Shown: positions 10,034-18,207 of the stretch, in pieces
Numbering within the stretch: position 1 is the first letter of the stretch
Layout of the letters: the number at the start of each line of letters is the position of its first letter
Assembly (NCBI RefSeq): GCF_000816845.1
Contig: NZ_CP006877.1
Span: forward strand, 2,051,501 to 2,115,500
DNA: 64,000 bases
Origin: Rhizobium gallicum bv. gallicum R602sp
Lineage (GTDB): Bacteria; Pseudomonadota; Alphaproteobacteria; Rhizobiales; Rhizobiaceae
Direction: 5' to 3'
The notes under the pieces: model-generated
Told to the model about the DNA's origin: nothing
The model's database searches: none
Seen by the model: only the letters and a program-made list of their open reading frames with translations
Program-made: the position numbers and the translations under genes

Positions 10034-11281
10034 GTGACAGATTCGTCTCAAGCCGTGTCCGCGGGCCAGAGGCCCATGGGCAAGCGTGAATTCATCGCGC
10101 TCGCCGCCTTTTTGATGGCAACCAATTCGCTGGCAATCGATATCATGCTGCCGGCTCTGCAGCAGATCGGCGCCAATCTGGGCGTCGAAAGCGAAAACCA
10201 CCGGCAATTCGTCGTCTCGTCCTATCTTCTCGGCTTCGGCGGCGCTCAGCTCTTCTATGGCCCGATTTCCGACCGCTTCGGCCGTCGCCTGCCGCTTCTC
10301 GTGGGTCTGGGGATTTACATCGCTTCCGCGATTGGGATTGCTTTCATACCCTCGTTTGCCGGCTTACTCGTCTTGCGTTTCATCCAAGGCATCGGCTCTG
10401 CGGCAACGCGCGTCATCACCATTTCGATCGTCCGCGACATCTACGGCGGCCGGCAGATGGCCGAAGTCATGTCGCTGATCATGATGGTGTTCATGATCGT
10501 GCCGGTCGTCGCGCCCGGGAGCGGCCAGATCATCATGCTCTTTGCGAGTTGGCACATGATCTTCGTCTTCATCGCCGCAATGGGGGCGGCAATCGCCGCA
10601 TGGACCTTCTATCGCCTGCCGGAGACGCTCGATCCGCGCAACATGCGCCCCTTCACCGCGCGCTCGATCCTCAGCGGCTTCCATCTCGTTCTGACGAACC
10701 GCATCGCACTTTGCTATACGCTTGCAACCACCTTCATCTTCGGCTCGCTGTTTGGATTCATCAACTCCGCGCAGCAGATCTATGTCGGCATCTACGATCT
10801 CGGCGTCTATTTCCCCTTCGCCTTCGCCGCTGTCGCGGTCTTTATGTCCATTGCGTCGTTTCTCAATTCGCGCTTCGTCGGCAAGTTTGGCATGCGGCGG
10901 CTGTCGCATGGATCGCTGCTCGGTTTCGTCGCGGTCAACACACTCTGGATGATCGTGCAGGTCGTTGGCCCGCAGCCGATGCCTTTCTTCCTATTCATCG
11001 GCTTCTTCGGCATTGCGATGTTCCAGTTCGGCTGGATCGGCTCGAACTTCAACTCGCTCGCCATGGAGCCGCTCGGCCACGTGGCGGGCACGGCCTCCTC
11101 CGTCCTCGGCTTCATGAGCACGATCGGCGGCGCAATCATCGGCGCGGCAATCGGCCAAGCCTTCGACGGGACGGCGCTGCCGATGGTCTCCGGTTATTTC
11201 GCCGTGTCGATCATCGGACTCGTCTTCGTCCTCATCGCCGAGAAGGGCCGTCTGTTTCAGCCACACAATCCGCGTCTCTGA
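10034..11281 (+). CDS. MFS multidrug transporter, Bcr/CflA type
   Basis: 415 residues with about 12 membrane spans. The 12-TM drug:H+ antiporter layout is shown by the first helix ALAAFLMATNSLAIDIMLPAL, the loop 2-3 motif YGPISDRFGRRLPLL (motif A) and the helix-5 region PVVAPGSGQIIM. Bcr/CflA proteins export bicyclomycin, sulphonamides or related compounds with proton exchange. The start is a GTG at 10034 without a strong ribosome site; an ATG 14 codons downstream is an alternative. A close paralogue follows after 40 bases, so both are probably one transcript from a local duplication. Confidence 0.9.
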   Translation: MTDSSQAVSAGQRPMGKREFIALAAFLMATNSLAIDIMLPALQQIGANLGVESENHRQFVVSSYLLGFGGAQLFYGPISDRFGRRLPLLVGLGIYIASAIGIAFIPSFAGLLVLRFIQGIGSAATRVITISIVRDIYGGRQMAEVMSLIMMVFMIVPVVAPGSGQIIMLFASWHMIFVFIAAMGAAIAAWTFYRLPETLDPRNMRPFTARSILSGFHLVLTNRIALCYTLATTFIFGSLFGFINSAQQIYVGIYDLGVYFPFAFAAVAVFMSIASFLNSRFVGKFGMRRLSHGSLLGFVAVNTLWMIVQVVGPQPMPFFLFIGFFGIAMFQFGWIGSNFNSLAMEPLGHVAGTASSVLGFMSTIGGAIIGAAIGQAFDGTALPMVSGYFAVSIIGLVFVLIAEKGRLFQPHNPRL

Positions 11282-11320
11282 GCAGCCATTTCACGATTTT
11301 ACATTGACTGGATTTGAAGA

Positions 11321-12601
11321 ATGATTCCGAAGCATAAACCGCATACTGAAAATCAAGGCTCCAGCCGGATCGGCATGGGCTTTACGGAATTCGTCATAAC
11401 GATCGCGCTCATGACCGCCAGCATCGCCATGGCAATCGACAGCATGCTGCCGGCGCTTCCCGCCATCGGCCGCTCGCTGAGCGTGACGAGCACCAACGAT
11501 GCGCAACTCATCATCGGTGTCTTCTTCTTCGGCTTTGGTGTCTCGCAGATCATCTTCGGCAGCCTCTCCGACACCTTCGGCCGCCGCCGCATCCTGCTCG
11601 GCGGCCTCGCCGTCTACGTGCTGGCGATGTTCGGCGCGGCACTGACCGGCAGCTTCGAGATGCTGCTCGTCATGCGCTTCGTCCAGGGTATTGGCGGCGC
11701 CGCGGTGCGCATCACCACGATGGCGGTTGTCCGCGACTGCTTCGGCGGCCGCGAAATGGCCCGCGTCATGTCCTACGTGATGATCGTCTTCATGATCGTG
11801 CCGATCGTCGCGCCTTCCGTGGGCCAGCTGATCATCAGCTACACCGACTGGCACTGGATCTTCATCCTGCTCGGCATCGTCGGCGCGGTGCTCTTCCTCT
11901 GGGCACTGCTACGCCTGAAGGAGTCGCTGCCGGCCGATGAGCGCATCCCGCTGTCCGTCGATTCGATCGTCGACGGCTTCAGGACCGTTCTCACCAACCG
12001 CATCACCTGCGGCTACATGATCGGGCTCACGATGTTCACGGGCGTAATTAGCGCCTATGTGATCTCCGTCCAGCAGGTTTTCGGTGAAGTCTACGGCCTC
12101 GGGGATTGGCTGCCGATCGCCTTTGCGGCAACGGCAGGCGGCATTGCCGTTGCCAACTTCGCCAACGGCTTCTTCGTGCGCACCTTCGGCATGCGCCGCA
12201 TCTCGCACACCGCAATGATCTTCTTTACGGTGATTTCGGCGTTCGGCTGGGTCATGGCGCTCGATGCCAAAGTCAATTTCGCGTTGGACTACGCTCTGTT
12301 CTCCATTCTGCTGATGATGTTTGCCGTCATCGCCACGAACTTCACGGCAATCAGTCTGGAACCGATGGGCAATCTTGCAGGCACGGCGACCGCCATCACC
12401 GGTTTCGTCTCGACCTCCGTCGGCGCGCTGCTCGGAGGAGGCGTCGGCCAGCTCTTCAACGGTACCGTCCAGCCGCTCTTTGCAGGCTTTGCGGTCTTCG
12501 GCGCAATCAGCATCGTCGCCACGCTCTTTGCCGAAAAGGGCAAGCTCTTCACCCACCCGGGCGACAGCCCGCAACTCGACCCGGGTGCCGCGCATTTGTG
12601 A
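11321..12601 (+). CDS. MFS multidrug transporter, Bcr/CflA type (second copy)
   Basis: 426 residues, clearly similar to the preceding transporter: it repeats ID(S/I)MLPALPAIG, FGSLSDTFGRRRILLGG, RFVQGIGGAAVRITTMAVVRD and PIVAPSVGQLI at corresponding positions. It is an inner-membrane proton-driven efflux protein by family. Its N-terminus adds a short hydrophilic lead. The C-terminal tail (HPGDSPQLDPGAAHL) is unlike the first copy. The pair suggests duplication followed by substrate divergence; no regulator is adjacent. Confidence 0.9.
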   Translation: MIPKHKPHTENQGSSRIGMGFTEFVITIALMTASIAMAIDSMLPALPAIGRSLSVTSTNDAQLIIGVFFFGFGVSQIIFGSLSDTFGRRRILLGGLAVYVLAMFGAALTGSFEMLLVMRFVQGIGGAAVRITTMAVVRDCFGGREMARVMSYVMIVFMIVPIVAPSVGQLIISYTDWHWIFILLGIVGAVLFLWALLRLKESLPADERIPLSVDSIVDGFRTVLTNRITCGYMIGLTMFTGVISAYVISVQQVFGEVYGLGDWLPIAFAATAGGIAVANFANGFFVRTFGMRRISHTAMIFFTVISAFGWVMALDAKVNFALDYALFSILLMMFAVIATNFTAISLEPMGNLAGTATAITGFVSTSVGALLGGGVGQLFNGTVQPLFAGFAVFGAISIVATLFAEKGKLFTHPGDSPQLDPGAAHL

Positions 12602-12676
12602 TGGTGTGCCATGTCAGCCTGCGCCTTGCGCCGGCAGGCGGAATTTCGATTTGGAGAATTTGCGATTGGCGCGCGA

Positions 12677-13435
12677 TCAGATATCTGACCAACCCGTCTC
12701 AGCCATTCGTATCAGCTCGTCTTCTTCCTTCGAAACCCCCTCTGCCAGCCGGGACGCGGCGACAAAGGGCAACCAGGCGAAAATATCGCCTAGGGCAAGG
12801 CCGCTGGCTCTTGCATAGGTTTCGGCATAGCGCATGGCCATTTCGGGAGCTGCATGATGTATCAGGACATAGGTGCGACAGACGTCGGCGGCCGGGCTGC
12901 CGGCGCATGCGTCCAACCAATCTACGACCATCGCTTGACCAGGTGAGCCGAGGATGTTTGAGGGATGAAAATCTCCGTGACAGAGAACGTTCCCGTTCGG
13001 CAGGGTATCGAGCCCCCTCAGAAGCCTTTCACGATGTGCTGTACTTAAGAATGGCGCATGCCGAATATTTGAGCCCAGTCTCGCCTTGAGCTCCGGAAGG
13101 GCGCGGGCGGCTTGGCCGTGGATTTCCCTGTGCAGCCGCACCATTTCATCCAGGTATTTTGGAATCAACGCGGGCTGGGAGATCATCGCATTGGCAAAAG
13201 GCTGCCCGCGGGCCCGGGTCATCAACAGCCCCCAGCGGTCGCCATACTGTCTGACGTCTGAAATTTTTGGCGCCGGCAGGCCAAATGGCTCGATGTGCGC
13301 CAGAATCGCGGCTTCTCTGAACGCAGCATTTTTGGACGCGGTGACCCTGTAAAGCTTAAGGACCAGCGCCCCATGCTCGTAGACCTCCGCCTCCTTGCCG
13401 GTACCGAGTAGATCGCCGATATCAACGGAGTTCAT
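12677..13435 (-). CDS. APH/choline-kinase-like phosphotransferase
   Basis: 252 residues. The C-terminal half shows the phosphotransferase core: LCHGDFHPSNIL (catalytic loop with Asp near residue 154) and VVDWLDACAGSPAADV (metal-binding Asp). A short GTGKEAEVYEHGALVLKLYR segment at the N-terminus matches the nucleotide-binding loop and the Lys. Proteins of this type phosphorylate small hydroxylated or amino substrates; the substrate cannot be told. The ATG at 13435 follows directly an in-frame GTG. The DUF982 gene lies 9 bases upstream and is probably in the same operon. Confidence 0.85.
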   Translation of the reverse strand: MNSVDIGDLLGTGKEAEVYEHGALVLKLYRVTASKNAAFREAAILAHIEPFGLPAPKISDVRQYGDRWGLLMTRARGQPFANAMISQPALIPKYLDEMVRLHREIHGQAARALPELKARLGSNIRHAPFLSTAHRERLLRGLDTLPNGNVLCHGDFHPSNILGSPGQAMVVDWLDACAGSPAADVCRTYVLIHHAAPEMAMRYAETYARASGLALGDIFAWLPFVAASRLAEGVSKEEDELIRMAETGWSDI

Positions 13436-13444
13436 CACGCCGGA

Positions 13445-13693
13445 TCAGACAACATATTCGAGGTGCGCCTCGCTGGCGGCGACCAGGAATTTCTTCCGCA
13501 CCTCAGCGGCCGGCGTCGCGTCGTTGAAGGCATCCAGACATGTAATCTCGGCGCGGTAGAGCGCCGGGCCATCGTGGATCGGCCATTCGGTGACCATCAG
13601 CTTGTAGGCATCGTGAACCGTCTTGACGACGCGATAGCGTCCGCCGAGTTTGATCCTGACGGGCGGGAATTTCCGGATATCCTTTTTCTCCAT
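13445..13693 (-). CDS. DUF982 family protein
   Basis: 82 residues from the ATG at 13693 (TGAGG upstream). The sequence follows the DUF982 plan common in rhizobia: a strand pair around PPVRIKLGGRYRVVKTVHDAYKLM, then WPIHDGPALYRAEITCLDAF and a C-terminal helix. Function of the family is unknown; members are small and often occur in many copies in Rhizobium. A longer in-frame extension to 13897 has no coding character. It precedes the APH-like gene and is divergent from the LexA-boxed peptide gene. Confidence 0.8.
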   Translation of the reverse strand: MEKKDIRKFPPVRIKLGGRYRVVKTVHDAYKLMVTEWPIHDGPALYRAEITCLDAFNDATPAAEVRKKFLVAASEAHLEYVV

Positions 13694-13825
13694 GACGCAA
13701 TACCTCACGCAAAACATTCGACTCAACGAATCACCAGGCGACTCGTTCCAGCGCATTTCGCTCGGGTCTCGAGCAGCCTGACGGCACGCCGCGCGCGACG
13801 ATGCGGACACTTTCCATGACCTTTT

Positions 13826-13840
13826 GTTCATCTGGCGTTC
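13826..13840 (+). promoter_or_regulatory. LexA (SOS) box
   Basis: GTTC (13826-13829), 7 bases, GTTC (13837-13840): a perfect match to the direct repeat GTTC-N7-GTTC bound by LexA in Alphaproteobacteria. It ends 60 bases before the ATG of the 42-residue peptide, with CATATT (13840-13845) as a possible -10. The divergent DUF982 gene starts 133 bases away on the other side. Confidence 0.7.
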
Positions 13841-13900
13841 ATATTTCTTGTGGCCATCGCCCTTTCGGGCTAATCTGCCCTGGCAACGATGGAGCAAGAG

Positions 13901-14029
13901 ATGATCAAGACCACCGTCGCGGCTTCAGTATTTGCCGCTTATGCCTTTGCGATGTTCGCAATCGCATCCCTCCCGCAAAACTCGCCCGGCATCCCGGTCG
14001 ATCAGGTGACGACAAGTTCGACGAACTAA
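13901..14029 (+). CDS. 42-residue single-span membrane peptide, putative SOS-induced
   Basis: This frame is too short for most gene finders. It starts with ATG at 13901, preceded by GGAG at a proper 8-base distance, and ends at TAA 14027-14029. The peptide has a short basic start (MIKTT), one hydrophobic helix of about 20 residues (VAASVFAAYAFAMFAIASL) and a short Pro/Ser/Thr-rich tail of 18 residues. It is therefore expected to sit in the inner membrane. The perfect LexA box 60 bases upstream suggests damage induction. By analogy, Caulobacter SidA is a tiny LexA-controlled inner-membrane peptide that blocks division; similarity of sequence is not claimed. A cleaved signal peptide is an alternative reading of the helix. 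Confidence 0.6.
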   Translation: MIKTTVAASVFAAYAFAMFAIASLPQNSPGIPVDQVTTSSTN

Positions 14030-14044
14030 GCCCAGCCCGACGCG

Positions 14045-14067
14045 AAAAACCCCGCTTAGAAGCGGGG
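14045..14067 (-). terminator. Terminator downstream of the inositol monophosphatase-like gene
   Basis: CCCCGCT and AGCGGGG pair around a short loop (14050-14067). On the minus strand the stem is followed by five Ts (14045-14049). It lies 80 bases after the stop of the minus-strand gene. Confidence 0.65.
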
Positions 14068-14149
14068 CTATATCGTGATCAAAACTGCTTGGGAGGAAAT
14101 ATGCATTCCCTATATGTCGGGCATGGATCGAGGCTTACGCCCTCGCTCC

Positions 14150-14974
14150 TCAGACCGTGAAAACCTCCCGCCGCAGCAACTCCCACGACGCCTTGTCCGG
14201 AGCGATCAGCAACCCACCGCCGACGTGGTGCGGAAGGTAGGCCGTTCCATCGAAACGCGCCGCATGGGCGCCCGCCTCCTGGCAGATCAGCGTTCCCGCC
14301 AGATGATCCCAGGGCATCAGCTTATTGTACATCAGGTAATGCACGTGTCCTGACGCGAATGTCCGGTATTCATGCGCGGCGCAGCGGTAATTCACGAGGA
14401 AGCGTACCTTTGCGAGATTTGCGAGAATTTCCGGACGCTTCTCCTTCGGTAGGTAGCCGGTCGAAGCCATACCGACCATCTGTTCCAATGCCACCGGCGC
14501 TGCCACCGAAAGCCGCTGCGACTCGCCCTCCGGCCGTCGCAGCCAGGCGCCGCCCCCCTTTTCCGCCATCACCCAGTCGTCACCCATCGGGTCGTAGATG
14601 ATGCCGGCAACGGTTTCACCCTTCGACACGACCGAAGCCATGACGCCGAAGGCGGGAATGCCGGAAGCAAAATTGAAGGTGCCGTCGACTGGATCGACGA
14701 CGATCGCAAGATCCGCTCCCTGCAGCTTGCCGAGCAGCGCAGGGTCGGCAGCAACCGACTCCTCGCCGATGAAGACTGCGTCCGGCCAGCGTTTTGCCGC
14801 CTCCGCCTTCATCATCCGCTCAGCCTGCTCGTCGGCTTCCGTCACCAGGTCAGTCGCCTCGGTCTTGACCCGTACGTCGCCGCTGCCAAGCCGCCGGAAG
14901 CGCGGCAATATCTCGGCCTTCGCCGCCCGCCTGAGGAGATCGGAGAGCGTCGTCACATCAACAGTCGAAGTCAT
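14150..14974 (-). CDS. Inositol monophosphatase family protein
   Basis: 274 residues, with AAGGAC before the ATG. The metal-binding motifs of the family are present in order: GEES near residue 70, DPVDGTFNFASG near residue 92 and WDHLAGTLICQEAG near residue 220. Such Mg-dependent phosphatases act on inositol-1-phosphate, histidinol phosphate or 3'-phosphoadenosine phosphates; the exact substrate is not settled by motif alone. In rhizobia similar genes are annotated as suhB-like or hisN-like. It follows ttcA on the same strand after about 30 bases and may be co-transcribed. Confidence 0.88.
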   Translation of the reverse strand: MTSTVDVTTLSDLLRRAAKAEILPRFRRLGSGDVRVKTEATDLVTEADEQAERMMKAEAAKRWPDAVFIGEESVAADPALLGKLQGADLAIVVDPVDGTFNFASGIPAFGVMASVVSKGETVAGIIYDPMGDDWVMAEKGGGAWLRRPEGESQRLSVAAPVALEQMVGMASTGYLPKEKRPEILANLAKVRFLVNYRCAAHEYRTFASGHVHYLMYNKLMPWDHLAGTLICQEAGAHAARFDGTAYLPHHVGGGLLIAPDKASWELLRREVFTV

Positions 14975-15005
14975 GGCATGTCCTTACTCTTGAGCGTTAG
15001 CCCAG

Positions 15006-15890
15006 TTATGCGCTCTTCGGTGACGGCTCTGTGACCATCAGGCTGGAAAAATCGAAAAGCTGCGGATCGAGCAGGTGTGAGGGGTTCACATGCGCAAGCG
15101 CCCGCAGCATCGTGTCCTTGCGCCCCGGCATGCGCCGCTCGATATCCGCAAGCATATCCTTCATCGCATTGCGCTGCAGGCCGTCTTGCGAGCCGCAGAG
15201 ATCGCAGGGGATGATTGGAAACCGCATGGCCGCCGCAAACTTCGCCATGTCGTCCTCCGCGCAATATGCAAGCGGCCTGAGCACCATGAGGTCGCCTTCG
15301 TCGTTGAGCAGCTTCGCCGGCATGGAGGCGAGACGCCCGCCATGGAAAAAGTTCATAAAGAAGGTCTCGAGGATATCCTCGCGGTGATGGCCGAGCACCA
15401 GGGCATCACAGCCCTCCTCCCGCGCGATGCGGTAAAGGTTGCCGCGGCGAAGACGGGAACAGAGGGCGCAGTAGGTCGCCCCCTCCGGTACCTTCTCCTT
15501 CACGATCGAATAGGTATCCCGATATTCGATGCGGTGCTTTACACCGATCCTCGTCAGAAAATCCGGCAGGATATGTTTCGGAAAGTTCGGCTGGCCCTGG
15601 TCGAGATTGCAGGCCATCAGCTCGACCGGCAGCAGTCCACGCCATTGCAAGTCGAGCAGCAGCGCCAGCAAACCGTAGGAATCTTTGCCGCCTGAAATGC
15701 CGACCAGCCAGCGCTTTTGACCCTTCAGCATGCCGAAATCGTCGAAGGCTTGGCGAACCTGCCGGAGCAGGCGCTTGCGCAGCTTGTTGAACGAGACGGA
15801 ACCCGGGGCATCGGCAAAGAGCGCATGGGCGGTCACGCCGTCTCCCGCAGCCTCCCCGAATGCCTCATCAATGTTGGCTGCGATATTCAT
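15006..15890 (-). CDS. ttcA: tRNA 2-thiocytidine biosynthesis protein TtcA
   Basis: 294 residues. The PP-loop [13 protein letters not shown] near residue 61 activates the tRNA base with ATP, and two CxxC pairs ([10 protein letters not shown] near residue 137 and CDLCGSQDG near residue 222) match the cluster ligands of TtcA, which thiolates cytidine 32 of some tRNAs. The ATG at 15890 is preferred to a TTG four codons upstream. The C-terminal part [15 protein letters not shown] is also typical. glsA lies upstream on the opposite... same strand 56 bases away, and the phosphatase gene downstream. Confidence 0.92.
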   Translation of the reverse strand: MNIAANIDEAFGEAAGDGVTAHALFADAPGSVSFNKLRKRLLRQVRQAFDDFGMLKGQKRWLVGISGGKDSYGLLALLLDLQWRGLLPVELMACNLDQGQPNFPKHILPDFLTRIGVKHRIEYRDTYSIVKEKVPEGATYCALCSRLRRGNLYRIAREEGCDALVLGHHREDILETFFMNFFHGGRLASMPAKLLNDEGDLMVLRPLAYCAEDDMAKFAAAMRFPIIPCDLCGSQDGLQRNAMKDMLADIERRMPGRKDTMLRALAHVNPSHLLDPQLFDFSSLMVTEPSPKSA

Positions 15891-15946
15891 CGTCCTACCC
15901 AATCCAATGACTCTGCCTTAGCAGAAAGCCATGCGTCTACGAAGCA

Positions 15947-16876
15947 TCAATCGCCGAAAACCGACCAGCCTGTGCGCGCTGCAAGCATTTCCAGCGCCAC
16001 GGCCGCGAGCTGCGAATTGCCCACCTTGTTCAAACCCGGCGACCAGGCGGCGATCGAGGCGACCCCCGGGGCAACGGCGAAGATGCCGCCGCCGACGCCG
16101 CTCTTGCCGGGAAGGCCGACATGATAGGCGAAGTCGCCCGAGCCGTCGTAATGGCCACAGGTGAGCATCAGTGCATTGATGCGCCGCGCGCGCTTCGGCG
16201 ACACGACCGAATGGCCGGTCATGGGATTGCTGCCGCGGGCTGCAAGGAACAGCCCGGCCTTTGCTAATTGCTCGCAGCTCATAGACAGCGCGCATTGATG
16301 GAAATAGACGCCAAGCACATGTTCGACCGGATGATCGATATTCTTGTAGGCGCGCATGAAATTGGCGAGCGCGAAATTCCGGTATCCGGTCTGCGTCTCG
16401 GAGCGCGCCACCTTCTCATCGATCGTCACCGACTCGTCGTCCGCCAGATAGCGAACGAAGCGGAGCAGTTCGCCGATCGCCTCGCGCGGCGCATGACCGG
16501 CCATCACGACGTCGGTGACGGCGATTGCCCCGGCATTAATGAAGGGATTGCGCGGGATTCCGTGCTCATGCTCGAGCTGGACAATGGAATTGAAGGCTGA
16601 CCCGGAAGGTTCGCGCCCGACGCGCTTCCAGAGTCCCTCGCCGACCTTGCCGAGCGCTAAGGTCAGCATGAAGACCTTGGAAATGCTCTGGATGGAGAAC
16701 GGCACGCCGGCATCGCCGGCGCGGTAGATCTTGCCATCGACCGTCACGACCGCCATGCCGAACTGGTGCGGATCGATCTTTGCAAGCTCAGGGATATAGT
16801 CCGCGACCTTGCCCTCGCCGATGCGGGGGGTCAGCTCCTTGTAGATGCTGTCGAGGACAGCCTGCAAATCCACCAT
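15947..16876 (-). CDS. glsA: Glutaminase
   Basis: 309 residues, the normal size of bacterial GlsA. The serine-lysine type active site appears in [12 protein letters not shown] near residue 64, with further family segments [30 protein letters not shown] and [12 protein letters not shown]. The enzyme turns glutamine into glutamate and ammonia in the cytoplasm. GGAGAG precedes the ATG. It is transcribed from the same strand as rpsD but a strong terminator separates them. Confidence 0.95.
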   Translation of the reverse strand: MVDLQAVLDSIYKELTPRIGEGKVADYIPELAKIDPHQFGMAVVTVDGKIYRAGDAGVPFSIQSISKVFMLTLALGKVGEGLWKRVGREPSGSAFNSIVQLEHEHGIPRNPFINAGAIAVTDVVMAGHAPREAIGELLRFVRYLADDESVTIDEKVARSETQTGYRNFALANFMRAYKNIDHPVEHVLGVYFHQCALSMSCEQLAKAGLFLAARGSNPMTGHSVVSPKRARRINALMLTCGHYDGSGDFAYHVGLPGKSGVGGGIFAVAPGVASIAAWSPGLNKVGNSQLAAVALEMLAARTGWSVFGD

Positions 16877-16895
16877 GGCTTCTCTCCAGAGAACA

Positions 16896-16921
16896 AAAAA
16901 GCCGCCCAGGAGGCGGCTTTT
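16896..16921 (-). terminator. Terminator after rpsD
   Basis: GCCGCC (16901-16906) and GGCGGC (16912-16917) form the stem with flanking A/T pairs; on the minus strand it is followed by six Ts. It lies between rpsD and glsA. Confidence 0.85.
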
Positions 16922-16947
16922 CCGTATGCGAAAACGCCTCGCGTTGA

Positions 16948-17565
16948 TTAACGCGAATAGAATTCGACCACCAGATGCGGCTCCATGACGACCGGATACG
17001 GAACGTCGGAGAGCGAAGGAACGCGTGCGAAGGTCGCAACCATCTTGTTGTGATCAGCTTCGATGTATTCCGGAACGTCGCGCTCAGCGAGGCCGATGGA
17101 TTCCAGAACGGTTACGAGCTGCTTCGACTTCTGGCGAACTTCGATGACGTCGCCGGCCTTGCAACGGTAGGAACCGATGTTGACGCGGACGCCGTTCACG
17201 GTCACGTGGCCGTGGTTCACGAACTGGCGGGCAGCGAAGACGGTCGGAACGAACTTGGCGCGATAGACGATCGCGTCGAGACGGGACTCCAGAAGACCGA
17301 TCAGGTTCTCCGAGGTGTCACCCTTGCGGCGGTTGGCTTCGTCGAAGATCGCGCGGAACTGCTTCTCGCGCAGGTCACCGTAGTAACCCTTCAGCTTCTG
17401 CTTGGCGCGCAGCTGCACACCGAAGTCGGAAAGCTTGCCCTTGCGGCGCTGACCATGCTGGCCCGGGCCGTATTCGCGGCGGTTCACCGGGGATTTAGGA
17501 CGGCCCCAGATGTTTTCGCCCATACGGCGGTCAATCTTGTACTTGGACGATTCGCGCTTGCTCAT
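16948..17565 (-). CDS. rpsD: 30S ribosomal protein S4
   Basis: 205 residues. The start [20 protein letters not shown] at 17565 has AAGGAA upstream and matches alphaproteobacterial S4; a longer in-frame start at 17622 is rejected. The S4 RNA-binding domain is evident from [20 protein letters not shown] and the [19 protein letters not shown] stretch, and the protein ends in EFYSR. S4 nucleates assembly of the 30S body by binding 16S rRNA. The gene stands alone, as is usual in Rhizobiales, with its own terminator. Confidence 0.98.
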   Translation of the reverse strand: MSKRESSKYKIDRRMGENIWGRPKSPVNRREYGPGQHGQRRKGKLSDFGVQLRAKQKLKGYYGDLREKQFRAIFDEANRRKGDTSENLIGLLESRLDAIVYRAKFVPTVFAARQFVNHGHVTVNGVRVNIGSYRCKAGDVIEVRQKSKQLVTVLESIGLAERDVPEYIEADHNKMVATFARVPSLSDVPYPVVMEPHLVVEFYSR

Positions 17566-18207
17566 CGTATTTCCTTTCAGAGTGTTAGGACGGTTTGTTT
17601 CCAAACCGCGCGAAGGAAACACGCCCTCCTTTGGCTTTCTTCCGAAAGCCCGACAGGACTATCCTATTACGCGAACAGGACAAATCCACGGGACATGTCA
17701 AATGAAACACCGGACATTGCTGCCCGGTGCTCACGCGGTCTTTAGGGGCTCGTCATGAAAATGTCAACAGCGGAGCGCGTTGGGGGATATCGCGTTTATC
17801 GCTATATTCAGCTGCTCGTTGATCGCTATCGCGAACATCACAATGCCCGCACATCGGTCGCTCGAAATTTCTCAGGTTGGTTGGGCCACACGTGCAATTA
17901 CACAAAGTGGCCTCATAAGAATTATTTCCAATCCCCGGCATCCCGACCGCACGAATTCTCCGCTGATGTTGTGGAATTGCCAGCCGAGCTAGAATCTCAT
18001 CCGAGCAGTTTTGGCCGGAGGCGGTCAGTATCTGGATAACCTCTTTTCAGACCGAATCGCTTACCGTCGTCCCGACAGATAATAGATACATTCTGTTAGG
18101 ATAGGCGGCCGACACGGCGGCTAACTTGCAAGTTCGACCGACGCACCGATACCGATGCCGTCATCGGCGGTGTCGAAGCCTCCATCTGATTGAAGCTTAG
18201 CTGTGCG
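17566..18207. other. Long region without a convincing gene
   Basis: The first 100 bases should carry the rpsD promoter. The rest has lower GC than its surroundings and holds a 94-codon plus-strand frame (17755-18039, AGGGG before its ATG) whose product looks random after about 40 residues, and a 62-codon minus-strand frame with several Cys. Neither is recognised. A sequence at 18120-18145 resembles a T-arm but no tRNA cloverleaf closes. It may be decayed coding DNA. Confidence 0.4.

Noticed and set aside
17755..18039. 94-codon plus-strand frame with fair ribosome site
   Set aside because: Sequence lacks any fold pattern and the region has atypical composition; kept only as part of the gap description.
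18120..18145. T-arm-like sequence suggesting a tRNA
   Set aside because: No acceptor, D or anticodon arms can be formed around it.
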